Positions 56,338-64,000 of a DNA stretch of 64,000 nucleotides are shown in pieces. The DNA is from an uncultured Coriobacteriaceae bacterium (lineage in GTDB: Bacteria > Actinomycetota > Coriobacteriia > Coriobacteriales > Coriobacteriaceae). The position numbers were made by a program, and so were the translations under genes. The stretch's first letter is position 1. Every line of letters begins with the position of its first letter. Where the stretch lies: the NCBI GenBank assembly GCA_944322305.1, contig CALUOP010000003.1:1-64000 (forward strand). The letters are read 5' to 3'. Under the pieces are notes generated by a model. That model saw only the letters and a list, made by a program, of their open reading frames with translations. It was not told the origin of the DNA and made no database searches.

Positions 56338-56358
56338 AGGCGTTCCGGCGCCTTTTTT
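56338..56358 (+). terminator. Intrinsic terminator after the SixA-like gene
   Basis: A short stem AGGCG/CGCCT is followed by a run of six T (counting the stem's last base), 45 bp past the stop. Confidence 0.75.
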
Positions 56359-56413
56359 CTTGCGCAAACACCCACGCGGCGCCGCGCATCGACCGAAAAA
56401 CGCACCCACAAGC

Positions 56414-56539
56414 AAATTGGATGTTGTTTAGAGCGGGTACCTCAAGTAGCCAAACAAACGTCAGGGCCCGTACCAGGCATTTTGTTGAGTGGAACGACCG
56501 GTGTACTTGAGAGGCCCTCGCAAAACAACATCCATTTTT
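56414..56539. repeat. Element D2, 126-bp inverted-repeat element
   Basis: The left end starts AAATTGGATGTTGTTTAGAG and continues to CTCAAGTA. The right end starts TACTTGAGAGGCCCTCG and ends AACATCCATTTTT. The arms are inverse with few mismatches over about 35 bp. It is a second copy of element D1 with an unrelated interior. Confidence 0.7.
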
Positions 56540-56671
56540 GTTTTACGGCCACCGTAGGTCGCACAACCCGCTTCCACAGGCGCCCCGAGAGCGGTTTTCA
56601 CGCTGCTCCACCTGCGCGCACAGAACAAGAGCCGGCCGAATGGCTTCATGGCGTCAGAATATGTCTGAGAA

Positions 56672-56694
56672 AGTACTATGACAGGCATAATACT
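56672..56694. promoter_or_regulatory. Candidate PadR operator
   Basis: A 23-bp palindrome, AGTA...ATG...CAT...TACT, has 9 of 11 pairs matching and lies 108 bp before padR, overlapping a plausible promoter. PadR regulators commonly repress their own operon. Binding is inferred. Confidence 0.45.
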
Positions 56695-56802
56695 ATGTTA
56701 CACTGAGGTCACCGCAAGACGGATACCAGCCGAGACCCGGACAGCACGCGCGTCACGGACGGCATCCGCGCAGACACGGAAAGCACGGAACGGGGTGATT
56801 GC

Positions 56803-57177
56803 ATGGCAGCGCGCGACGCGGAAAGCGACCTTATCCGGGGCAACATCGACGCCATCGTGCTGCGCTCGCTTTCCAAGCACGACAGCTACGGCTACGAGAT
56901 CCTGAAGGACATCGCCGCCACCAGCCAAGGCGAGTACGAGATGAAAGAGCCCTCGCTCTACACCAGCCTCAAGCGCCTGGAAAAGCAGGGTTTCATCGAA
57001 GGTTACTGGGGCAGCGAGTCCCAGGGGGCGCGGCGCAAGTACTACCGCGTCACGCCGGCCGGCGCACAAGAGCTCGACGCGGCCATCGGCCGGTGGAGGC
57101 GCGCACGCCGGGTGATCGATCAGCTGCTAGGACAGACCGACCAGCATTCCACCAGCCAGAACGGAGGCAACCGATGA
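56803..57177 (+). CDS. PadR-family transcriptional regulator
   Basis: The 124-aa winged-helix protein has the PadR signature: IDAIVLRSLSKHDSYGYEIL, PSLYTSLKRLEKQGFIEGYW and RRKYYRVTPAGAQEL. The C-terminal helix is short, as in the PadR-s1 group. It overlaps the next gene by 4 bp (ATGA), a typical pair with a membrane-associated partner. Confidence 0.92.
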   Translation: MAARDAESDLIRGNIDAIVLRSLSKHDSYGYEILKDIAATSQGEYEMKEPSLYTSLKRLEKQGFIEGYWGSESQGARRKYYRVTPAGAQELDAAIGRWRRARRVIDQLLGQTDQHSTSQNGGNR

Positions 57178-58460
57178 ACGAGCTGCGCATGTACGTTGAG
57201 CACCTGTTTGAGGGGCGCGTGCTCACCGCCGAGGCGATCGAGCTTAAAGAGGAGATCTACGGCAACCTGGTTGCCCGCTACGACGACTACCGCGCCCAGG
57301 GCATGGGGGAAAGCGACGCGCTCACCAAGACCATGGCGAGCGTCACCGACATCAACGAGCTGTTGGACGGCTTTGACGAGAGAAACGCAGGAAACGGCGC
57401 GAGCGAGGACGCGCTCAACGCGGCAAGCGGAACGCGTGCGAACGCGGAGGGTGAGGCTGTCGCGTCCGATGCCGCGGGCGGTAAGGACGCCACGCGCCCC
57501 GGCGCGCAGGACGCAGGCAACGGCGCGATCCTCGCGCACAGCGACGCGCCGCGCATCGGAGTGCCGACGCCGCCGGAGGGCGCCCCGGCGCCGGATGCCG
57601 CGTCAGGCTCAGAGAGCGCGGCGGACGAGAAAGGCGGCGCCGGCGACACCAGCCGCGCGCCCGAAAACCAGCCGAAGCGCCAAGGGCTGCGCGTGGCGCT
57701 GATCGCCTTGGGAGCCGTTGCGGTACTGGCGGTGGCCTTCGCGGTGGGCATTCCCCTGCTTGGCGGCGCATCTCTGCTGGCCCAGAAATACAACCCAACG
57801 GGCGCAACCGCCCCTAGCGACGAGCTCTCGACGCAGGACGGCAACGCGGACGATGAGCCCGAGGAGGACTTTGCGCAAAGCGGCGTCCAGCGCTCGGCCA
57901 TCCAGATGCAGCTTGAGGATCTGCGCCTCGCCGACATCCAGCAGTACCTGAACGCCGGTGTCATGGGCAACGCAGCCAACCTTGCCGAGCTGATCGACCG
58001 CCTGCCGGGCTCGACGCTTGGCCCCAGCGTTGAGGAGGTCGACGCCGCCAGCCGCACCGTCCAGCTCGCCTACCGCTATCAGGAGGACAGCGTAGACGAC
58101 GAGGATCTTGACCGCGCGCTTGTCTTCAACACAACCGTGCTGATGTGCGCCACCGACGCGCCGGACACCGTGCGCATCGTCACGTGCGACGACGCAGCCG
58201 GCAGCGGGGTCGGCACGCAAGGCGGCAACGGAGCGCAGCGCGGCGATCGCGCGCTCGACGGCAGCGGCAACCCGAATGCCGACGCGGAGACGTACCTGTT
58301 CACGCGCGAGATGCTGGAAAGCCCCAACGGCTGGAGCCACGCGCTCACGCCCGAGCGCGTTGCCACGCAAGCCGAGCTCGACGCCAACCTCCGCAACCCC
58401 GTGCTGGAAAACGGCGACTTAGTGGAGCTCATCGCCGAGAAGGCCCGCGTGCTGCAGTAG
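57174..58460 (+). CDS. PadR-partner membrane protein (permease-prefix / DUF4825-like)
   Basis: The 428-aa protein has three parts. The first is an N-terminal helical domain (about 1-70: MNELRMYVEHLFEG, AELIKE-like helices, VTDINELLD), like the permease-prefix/DUF1700 domains beside PadR genes. The second is a low-complexity Ala/Gly/Asp linker (about 72-165) and one membrane helix (about 172-195). The third is an extracytoplasmic domain with NLAELIDRLPGSTLG and RTVQLAYRYQED that resembles DUF4825. The assignment of the last domain is tentative. Its likely role is envelope sensing or regulation with PadR. Confidence 0.6.
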   Translation: MNELRMYVEHLFEGRVLTAEAIELKEEIYGNLVARYDDYRAQGMGESDALTKTMASVTDINELLDGFDERNAGNGASEDALNAASGTRANAEGEAVASDAAGGKDATRPGAQDAGNGAILAHSDAPRIGVPTPPEGAPAPDAASGSESAADEKGGAGDTSRAPENQPKRQGLRVALIALGAVAVLAVAFAVGIPLLGGASLLAQKYNPTGATAPSDELSTQDGNADDEPEEDFAQSGVQRSAIQMQLEDLRLADIQQYLNAGVMGNAANLAELIDRLPGSTLGPSVEEVDAASRTVQLAYRYQEDSVDDEDLDRALVFNTTVLMCATDAPDTVRIVTCDDAAGSGVGTQGGNGAQRGDRALDGSGNPNADAETYLFTREMLESPNGWSHALTPERVATQAELDANLRNPVLENGDLVELIAEKARVLQ

Positions 58461-58490
58461 CAGCGCCCGGCTTGCGCACCGTCATTTCGA

Positions 58491-58527
58491 GGGCCGGCCC
58501 CGCAACTTGCGTGCGGGGCCGGCCTTT
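58491..58527. terminator. Bidirectional terminator between the PadR operon and cobA-hemD
   Basis: A perfect 13-bp stem GGCCGGCCCCGCA with a short loop is followed by TTT on the plus strand. It lies between convergent genes. Confidence 0.75.
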
Positions 58528-58604
58528 CGCTGGACGGGTGCGGGCTGTTCTCATCCGGCCTGTCCGCACCCCCCCGCCCGCGCGGTTATCGTCCACCGGC
58601 GCGC

Positions 58605-60398
58605 TTAGAACGCACGCGCCGCCTTCACGCACGCCTCAACCAGGCTGTCGATGGTGGCGCGCTCGGCCGAGACGCACGCAAACCCGCACGCCTCGGCGGC
58701 CGCGCGCGTGGAGGCGCCGAGGCACACCGCCAGCGGCAGCCCCGCGCCGGGCGCGCCCGGCCCCTCAAGGCCGAGCGCCCGCGCGAAGCCCTTGACCGTA
58801 GACGCGCTAGTAAACGTTACGAAGTCCACGCCGCCCTCCCGCAGGCGCCGCGTCAAGCCGCGCGGCGGCTCCTCAGGGGCAAGCACCGTCTCGTAGGCGT
58901 CTATCTGCTCGTACGGCACGCCGGCGCGCGTGAGCTCCCGCGGGAGGTCGTCGGCGCCGGACGCCGAGCGGAACAGCAGCACGGGCTTCTCGTCTGCCGG
59001 GGCTTGCCCGCGCTCGGCGCAGATACGCTCAGCCAGACCCCGGCCAAGGTGCGCGCCGTCGTAAACCTCCGGCACGTAATCTGCGTGGACACCGCGGGAG
59101 CGCAGGGCCTCGGCCGTGGCCGACCCGATGGCCGCAACGCGCACCGCGGCCAGCGCGCGCACGTCGAGCCCCGCCGCCTCGATGGCGCAAAACAGGCACC
59201 GCACGCCGTACGTGCTGGTCAGCACCACCCAGCCGAAGCGCGGCAGGCGCTGCGCCGCGCACGCGAGAACCTCGTCTGCGGCCTGACGCGTCTCTATGCA
59301 GGGCAGGTATGCCACGCGCGCGCCGAGTGCGGCGAGCTTGTCCACCAGCCCTTGGGCCCGGTCGCGCGGGCGCGTCACCAGCGCAACCCTGCCGCGCAGA
59401 GGCAGGCGGTCGTACCAGCCAAGGTCGGGCGAGAAGCGCGCAACCTCGCCCACCACCAGCACCGCCGGGCTTTTCACACCGGCCTCGCGCGCGGCGTTCG
59501 CCATGCGCCCGAGCGGCGCGTAAACGCTGCGCTGCTCGGGCGTGGTGCCGCGCTCAACCACCGCGACCGGTGTTTCGGGACCCATCCCCGCCTGAAGCAG
59601 CCCCGCGCAGATCTCCCCCATGGTGGCTACCGCCATGAGAAACACGCAGGTACCGCCCGCACGCACTAGCGCGTCAAAGTCTATGCCCAGCGCGCCGTTC
59701 GCCTGGCGGTGGCCCGTCACCACATGCACCGACGCCGACGCGCGCCGGTCGGTAACCGGGACGCCCGCATACGCCGGAGCGGCAAACGCGCTGGTCACCC
59801 CCGGCACCACCTCAAACGGCACGCCGTTTTCAACCAGGTACGAGGCCTCCTCGCCCCCGCGGCCGAACAGGTACGGGTCGCCGCCCTTGAGCCGGACCAC
59901 CAGCCCGCCCGCCCCGACGGCGCGCGCCTCCTCAACCAGGATCTCGTTGATGCGATGCTGCGGAACCGGATGGCTCCCCTGCTCCTTGCCCACGTTCACC
60001 AGCTTGGCGTGCGCGGCCAGGGCAAGCAGCTCCGACGCCACGAGCCGGTCGTGCACCACCACGTCTGCCCGGACGAGAAGATCGCGCCCGCGCACTGTGA
60101 TGAGGCCGGGGTCGCCGGGGCCGGCACCCACCAGGGCAACCAAGGCGCACGGGGGCGCGGCAGGTGCTGACGCGGCAGGTACCGGTGCAGCGGAGGCTGG
60201 CACGGTGGGGGTCGGTGCGGCAAGGGCTGATGCGGCGGGGGCTGGATGCTCTTGCTGTGCGCGGGTTTCGTTTTGAGTGGTGGAGACGGACAGCGCTTCC
60301 GGCTGGGTCAGGCTGCTGCCGGCGCCCTCCGCGCGGCCCGCGCCAACCGAACCGCAAAAGCCCTGCGCGTGCGTGCCCGCCTTGCCGAACTGACCCAT
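58605..60398 (-). CDS. Fusion of uroporphyrinogen-III methyltransferase (CobA) and uroporphyrinogen-III synthase (HemD)
   Basis: The 597-aa protein makes uroporphyrinogen III (HemD) and methylates it to precorrin-2 (CobA). After an Ala/Pro-rich stretch (about 1-84), the SUMT domain (about 86-325) shows VGAGPGDPGLITVRG, VVRLKGGDPYLFGRGGEE, PGVTSAFAAPAYAGVPVTDR and ERGTTPEQR. The HemD domain (about 345-597) shows VALVTRPRDRAQGL and VLTSTYGVRCLF. The ATG at 60398 is a choice, because the low-complexity start gives little guidance. It belongs with hemC and the CbiK-SirC fusion upstream, across array A2. Confidence 0.93.
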   Translation of the reverse strand: MGQFGKAGTHAQGFCGSVGAGRAEGAGSSLTQPEALSVSTTQNETRAQQEHPAPAASALAAPTPTVPASAAPVPAASAPAAPPCALVALVGAGPGDPGLITVRGRDLLVRADVVVHDRLVASELLALAAHAKLVNVGKEQGSHPVPQHRINEILVEEARAVGAGGLVVRLKGGDPYLFGRGGEEASYLVENGVPFEVVPGVTSAFAAPAYAGVPVTDRRASASVHVVTGHRQANGALGIDFDALVRAGGTCVFLMAVATMGEICAGLLQAGMGPETPVAVVERGTTPEQRSVYAPLGRMANAAREAGVKSPAVLVVGEVARFSPDLGWYDRLPLRGRVALVTRPRDRAQGLVDKLAALGARVAYLPCIETRQAADEVLACAAQRLPRFGWVVLTSTYGVRCLFCAIEAAGLDVRALAAVRVAAIGSATAEALRSRGVHADYVPEVYDGAHLGRGLAERICAERGQAPADEKPVLLFRSASGADDLPRELTRAGVPYEQIDAYETVLAPEEPPRGLTRRLREGGVDFVTFTSASTVKGFARALGLEGPGAPGAGLPLAVCLGASTRAAAEACGFACVSAERATIDSLVEACVKAARAF

Positions 60399-60685
60399 GC
60401 TTTCCGCCGCCTTTCCGTCGCCTGCCTCGAACGCTTACTTTTATGCGCCCCGAACCGTTGCCGTCGGCAACGGCTGTTGCTGACCAGTATTTCACCACAG
60501 CAAGCCCCCGGCATGCGCACATGATGAAAAAAAGCGCTGCACGGACGCCGCGCGCAAACAAAGGCGCCGCGCGGACGTTGCATACGCAAGCAAGGGCGCC
60601 GCGCGCAGCGCGCGGGCCGACGGCTCACGGCGGCAAGCGCACGCAGAAAGGCGGGCCCGCCGGCATGGCGGGCGAAAAGCGCCCC

Positions 60686-61129
60686 GATACGAAACTCCAG
60701 GGCGAAAATCGAAACGATACGACGCGTTTGGGCGAAACCGCGCATGATACGAGCCGGCTGGGCGAGAACCGCGCTCGTACGAGCGTAGTTCTCGCGCACT
60801 CGCCTCTGCTGTCGCGGCCATACCCCGTGTACCAGGGCGTTTGCCGAAGCGAGAAAACAACAATACCCCAAGTGAGCTGCGCGCGCCCTCGTATGAATGC
60901 ACTCTTCGCCCAAAGGCGTCGTATGAACGTGTTTTTCGCCCAAAAAGCTCGGATGAGTGAGTTTTTCGCCACGCGGCTTCGTATGGGTGCGCTTTTCGCC
61001 CAGGAAGCTCGTATGGATGTGCTTTTCGCCCAAGAGGCTCGTGTGAGTGAAACTTTCGGCCCAGGAAGCTCACATACGTGAAATCTTCGTCCGAGAGGTT
61101 CGTATGAGCGAGCCCTGCGCCCAGAAAGG
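60686..61129. repeat. Mirrored 30-bp repeat array A2
   Basis: The left arm has GATACGA/CGTACGA units at 60686, 60716, 60746 and 60776. The centre spans about 60786-60888. The right arm has TCGTATGA-type units at 60889, 60919, 60949, 60979, 61009, 61039, 61070 and 61100. The period is 30 bp (one 31-bp step). The conserved cores TCGTATGA and TCGCCCA are those of array A1, and the innermost left unit CGTACGAGCG is identical to that of A1. It lies between hemC and cobA-hemD. The rest of the gap (60399-61370) shows no gene. Confidence 0.85.
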
Positions 61130-61370
61130 CCTGCAGGGCCACGCTGCGCCTGAGGAAACCCGTGCCCAGAAAGGCCACACGAAGGAACAGCGCGCGCTGC
61201 GAGCCGACCCCGCGTGAAACGACCCCTCGTCCGCGCAGCGCGCACCCGACGGTCAAACCCGACCAACGCCGAGGGCCGAGTGCCGCGCGCCGTTGCCACC
61301 CCACGCAACGCCGCCGCCGGCAGCCGCCGTCCCGTCCTTGCCCCAGCGCCGGCGCGCTGCGCCCCGTTCC

Positions 61371-62300
61371 CTACAGCAGCGAGCGGGCGAGGGCCGCCGC
61401 CTCTTCCTCGCAGGCATCGCGCGCAAGCACCGCCTCATCGCGCAGGCAGATGCGGCCGTCGGGCGTGGCGTACAGGCCGCGCAGCCACAGCGACCCCTCG
61501 CCGCGCGGCACGGCGTAGGCTGCGCACGGCATGGCGCAGTCCGCCCCAAGCGCCCGCGTGAACGCGCGCTCGGCCCGGCCGCAGGCGCTCGCGTCCTCGT
61601 CGCTGTACCCGTCCATCCACGACGCGCGGTCGTCCGCGCGCACCGTCACCGCCATGATGCCCTGCCCTGCCGAGGGCAGCATCTCCTCGGGCGCCAGCGC
61701 GCGGTCGATGCGCGCAGCAAGCCCCAGGCGCTTGAGCCCGGCAGCCGCCAGCACCAGCGCGCCGTACTGCCCGTTGTCAAGCTTGGCCAGGCGCGTGTTC
61801 ACGTTGCCGCGCACCGGCTCAACCGGCACGCCCGGCAGCAGCGCCTGCAGCTGCAGGCGCCGGCGCGCGCTTGAGCACCCCACCGGCAGCCGCCGCGCCT
61901 GGAGCCAAGCCGCAAGCGCCCGCACGTCACGCGGATCGGGGGCGCCGGGCAGGGGCGTGCCGGCAGCCGTTCTCGGCAGCGCCAACACGTCGCGTGGGTC
62001 CTCGCGCGGGGAGAAGCCCGCCACGCGGATACGCGGATCAAGCTCGGCGGGAAGGTCCTTCAGGCTGTGCACCGCCGCATCGATCTCGCCGGTTACCAGC
62101 GCGCGGTCGAGCTCGCGCACGAACAGGCCCTTGCCGCCGATCTTGTCCAGCGGCTTGTCTTGGATGCGGTCGCCGGTGGTGGTAAGGCCCACGAGCTCGT
62201 AGGCAAAGCCCGGGCAGCGCGCGCGGACGCCCTCGCCCACCAGCCGGGCCTGCTCCATAGCCAAAAGCGATTTCCGCGTGCCGATGCGCACCACGCTCAT
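61371..62300 (-). CDS. hemC: Porphobilinogen deaminase
   Basis: HemC joins four porphobilinogens into hydroxymethylbilane. The 309-aa protein has IGTRKSLLAMEQARLV, the catalytic aspartate in HSLKDLP (Asp82), GNVNTRLAKLD, and the dipyrromethane-cofactor cysteine (Cys255 in LGADCAMPC). Its ATG overlaps the stop of the CbiK-SirC gene (ATGA), so they are translationally coupled. Confidence 0.95.
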   Translation of the reverse strand: MSVVRIGTRKSLLAMEQARLVGEGVRARCPGFAYELVGLTTTGDRIQDKPLDKIGGKGLFVRELDRALVTGEIDAAVHSLKDLPAELDPRIRVAGFSPREDPRDVLALPRTAAGTPLPGAPDPRDVRALAAWLQARRLPVGCSSARRRLQLQALLPGVPVEPVRGNVNTRLAKLDNGQYGALVLAAAGLKRLGLAARIDRALAPEEMLPSAGQGIMAVTVRADDRASWMDGYSDEDASACGRAERAFTRALGADCAMPCAAYAVPRGEGSLWLRGLYATPDGRICLRDEAVLARDACEEEAAALARSLL

Positions 62301-63790
62301 GCGCTCTCCTCCCCTGCCAAAACCCTGCGCACGGCCGACGCCGCGCGAGCTACGCCGACGTGGTCGCCGTCGGTAGATACGATACCGCACACCAGCGCGG
62401 GCCCCTCGGCCAGCGCCGGGAAAAAGAACGTGCACTCATCGGCCGCGTCGGCCACCGAAACGGGGATGCCCGCCGCCCGACAGCGCGCGCCCACCTGCCG
62501 GTTGACCGCGCGGTCGCCGGTTGCCGCCACCACCAGCGCGCAGCCCTCCTCGTCGCCGGGCTGGTAGGCGCGGGGAAGAAGATCAACCGCTACGGCGCCC
62601 GCGGGGCCCTGCGGCCCCCAGCCCTCACCGGCGCCCTCGGCGCCCAGGCGCGGGTCCGCCAACGTAACGCGCGCGCCGAAGCGGGCGAGCGCCTGGGCAC
62701 GCCGCGTTCCCACAGTCCCCGCACCCACCACGAGGCAGCGCGCGCCGGCGAGCGACACGAACAGCGGAAAGCGCGACGGCCGGGGCGCGGCGCCGGGAAC
62801 GCCAAGGGCACCAGCAGCAGAGAGCGAAGAAGCAGCGGGCGGCTGTTCGGCGCGCAGCGCGGCGCCGACCTCAGCGAGCGCTGCGCATCCCGAAGCAACT
62901 GCCGCGAGAGAGGCGTTGCCGCTGCGCTCCGCAGCGGCAGTCGGCGCGACCGCGAGCCCAGCCGACGCGCCCCCACCTCCGCGCGAGCCGTCGGCGTCGC
63001 AACGCACAGGCCCCGGGCCGCACGCAACCGGCTCGGCCGCAAGCGCATGGCGCGCCACCAGCTCGCGCACAGCCGGCATGTCCGCCAGACCCTCGGGATG
63101 CACCTCAACCTCGTAACCCGCTGCGGCAAGGCGCGCCCTCCAGCTTTCCGGGCCGCTGCCGGCGATGTCGCGCGCGGCATGCACGCCGGCAGCGAGCATC
63201 AACGGCACCAGCAAGGCCCGACGCGCTCCGAGGCCCCTGAGCTCGCGCAGCACGTCCTCAAAGCACGGGCGCAGCCGCAGCGTTCCCACCAGCAGGTCGG
63301 CGCGGCCCGTCATACGCAGAAACTGCGCCAGCGCCGCATAGGGAAGCTGCGCCGGCCCTTCCGCCCCGTGTCCCACAAACACCACCGCCTGCCCGGGCAC
63401 CGGCGGGTGCCGGCGCGCCAGCGCCTCGGCCAGGTAACTTGCGTCAGCCACCGCGCCGATAAGCGGCGCACCCAGCCGCACGGCCGCAAAACGCTCTGCG
63501 GCATCTGCCGCCGCAGCCTCCACCTGCCGGTAGGCGTGCCCCGGCACCAGCTGCGTAGCGGCTACCACGACCTCGCTGGCGCCCTTCTCGCGCAACCGGC
63601 CAAACGCCGCAGAAAGCTCTGACGCCGCCCCCGCGCGGGCCACCGCGCAGGGCACCGCACCGCACGGCGCGCCCCAACGCCGGCACACCTCGCGATGCAC
63701 CGCCTCGGCCAGGGCCGCCACGCTCGGCGCAAGGCTGCCACGCGTGCTGCCGTAGCAGGCAACGAGCAGGCCCGTCTTCCCCGCGGCCAC
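62297..63790 (-). CDS. Fusion of CbiK-type chelatase and precorrin-2 dehydrogenase (SirC/CysG-N)
   Basis: The 497-aa protein joins two consecutive steps after precorrin-2. Residues 1-255 match anaerobic cobaltochelatase CbiK: LLVACYGSTRGS, FVGHGAEGPAQLPYAAL, LLVPLMLAAGVHAARDIAG and SWRARLAAAGYEVEVHPEGL. An Ala-rich linker follows. Residues about 345-497 match the NAD+-dependent precorrin-2 dehydrogenase: CLVVGAGTVGTRRAQAL, VVAATGDRAVNRQV, SVADAADECTFFFPA. The metal could be Co2+ (cobalamin) or Fe2+ (siroheme). The start is GTG at 63790, three bases after the upstream stop. Confidence 0.92.
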   Translation of the reverse strand: MAAGKTGLLVACYGSTRGSLAPSVAALAEAVHREVCRRWGAPCGAVPCAVARAGAASELSAAFGRLREKGASEVVVAATQLVPGHAYRQVEAAAADAAERFAAVRLGAPLIGAVADASYLAEALARRHPPVPGQAVVFVGHGAEGPAQLPYAALAQFLRMTGRADLLVGTLRLRPCFEDVLRELRGLGARRALLVPLMLAAGVHAARDIAGSGPESWRARLAAAGYEVEVHPEGLADMPAVRELVARHALAAEPVACGPGPVRCDADGSRGGGGASAGLAVAPTAAAERSGNASLAAVASGCAALAEVGAALRAEQPPAASSLSAAGALGVPGAAPRPSRFPLFVSLAGARCLVVGAGTVGTRRAQALARFGARVTLADPRLGAEGAGEGWGPQGPAGAVAVDLLPRAYQPGDEEGCALVVAATGDRAVNRQVGARCRAAGIPVSVADAADECTFFFPALAEGPALVCGIVSTDGDHVGVARAASAVRRVLAGEESA

Positions 63791-63793
63791 CGC

Positions 63794-64000
63794 TCACTCA
63801 CCCACCTTGATGTGCACCGGGTCGGGCAGCGCGCCGCGCTTGTCCAGCCAGCGCGCCGCCGCATAGCCCGCCACCAGCACCGCAGGCATCACGCAGGCCA
63901 GCACGCCGTTGAGAGCCGCCGATTCCTGCTCGGTCAGCGCGCCGAGGTTCGCCAGCACCAGCACGCTGACCGCCGCCAGGCCCACCGCGGCCAGCGCCGG
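63794..64000 (-). CDS. Small membrane protein, partial at window edge
   Basis: The visible C-terminal part has two hydrophobic segments separated by LGALTEQESAALNG and ends RGALPDPVHIKVGE. A GTG at 63985 could start a 63-aa protein, but the frame is open to the end of the window, so the true start may lie outside. It is 3 bp from the CbiK-SirC gene and probably in the same operon. No function is recognised. Confidence 0.5.
   Translation of the reverse strand, partial: PALAAVGLAAVSVLVLANLGALTEQESAALNGVLACVMPAVLVAGYAAARWLDKRGALPDPVHIKVGE

Larger units (their letters stand above)
56293..56802. other. 510-bp gap with terminator, element D2 and padR promoter region
   Basis: I see no gene here. 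In order it holds the terminator at 56338-56358, the 126-bp inverted-repeat element D2 (56414-56539), a palindrome at 56672-56694 that is a candidate PadR operator, and a plausible -10 TACACT at 56699-56704. Confidence 0.55.

Noticed and set aside
54621-61129. CRISPR arrays at the 30-bp repeat loci
   Set aside because: Repeats are degenerate, only short cores are conserved, the orientation reverses within each locus, there are no unique spacers of constant length between identical repeats, and there are no cas genes.

Overview
The window is GC-rich, densely coded DNA of a Gram-positive-type bacterium, most probably an actinobacterium of the class Coriobacteriia (Collinsella/Olsenella/Enorma-like). 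The reasons are the gene set and gene order: an AtpI-like gene followed by atpBEFHAGDC, murA and an LCP protein; an acetylase-type lysine pathway; a lactose/cellobiose-family PTS; and unusual tetrapyrrole gene fusions. The genus is an inference, because no rRNA or species marker is present. There are no phage genes, transposases or CRISPR arrays.

Layout. 0-4.5 kb (minus strand): a degenerate phosphohexomutase, a homocysteine S-methyltransferase, a DtxR/MntR-type regulator and peptidase T. 4.9-14.5 kb: the F1Fo ATP synthase operon running into murA and an LCP wall-polymer ligase. 14.6-22.7 kb: dCMP deaminase, glycerol kinase, Sua5/TsaC, PrmC and release factor 1, with a 1.1-kb repeat-filled gap between prmC and prfA, then menA on the plus strand. 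22.7-30 kb: a beta-glucoside PTS cluster (GH1, EIIC, EIIB, EIIA, GH4, second EIIB) with a divergent GntR/UTRA regulator. EIIC is broken, and hairpins separate nearly every gene. 30-35.2 kb: manA, then a Bce/Yxd-type peptide-antibiotic ABC transporter with its YxeA-like partner, and a tiny orphan prepilin-like peptide. 35.6-39.7 kb: a PHP phosphatase, an MscS channel, homoserine dehydrogenase, and tRNA-Leu whose 3' end is duplicated. 40-47.3 kb: a HAD hydrolase, then lysine/diaminopimelate biosynthesis by the N-acetyl route (M20 deacetylase candidate, lysine riboswitch-lysA, dapA, dapB, dapH). 48-58.5 kb: Kup, an RlmKL-like methyltransferase, a nitroreductase, an MGMT-domain protein, a SixA-like phosphatase, and a PadR regulator with its membrane partner. 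58.6-64 kb: tetrapyrrole genes (CobA-HemD fusion, hemC, CbiK-SirC fusion).

The most unusual content is intergenic. Two arrays of 30-bp units (around 54.6-55.1 kb and 60.7-61.1 kb) share one plan: about four units in one orientation, a unique centre of about 100 bp, then about eight units in the opposite orientation. A second family of 30-31-bp units (around 19.6-20.1 kb and 47.4-47.8 kb) uses a different core but the same mirrored layout, and a small third example lies at 31.1 kb. Two families of 125-150-bp elements with long terminal inverted repeats, a duplicated 37-bp palindrome, and a strand-skewed oligomer add to this. I could not identify these as any named element. They are the best candidates here for something undescribed.
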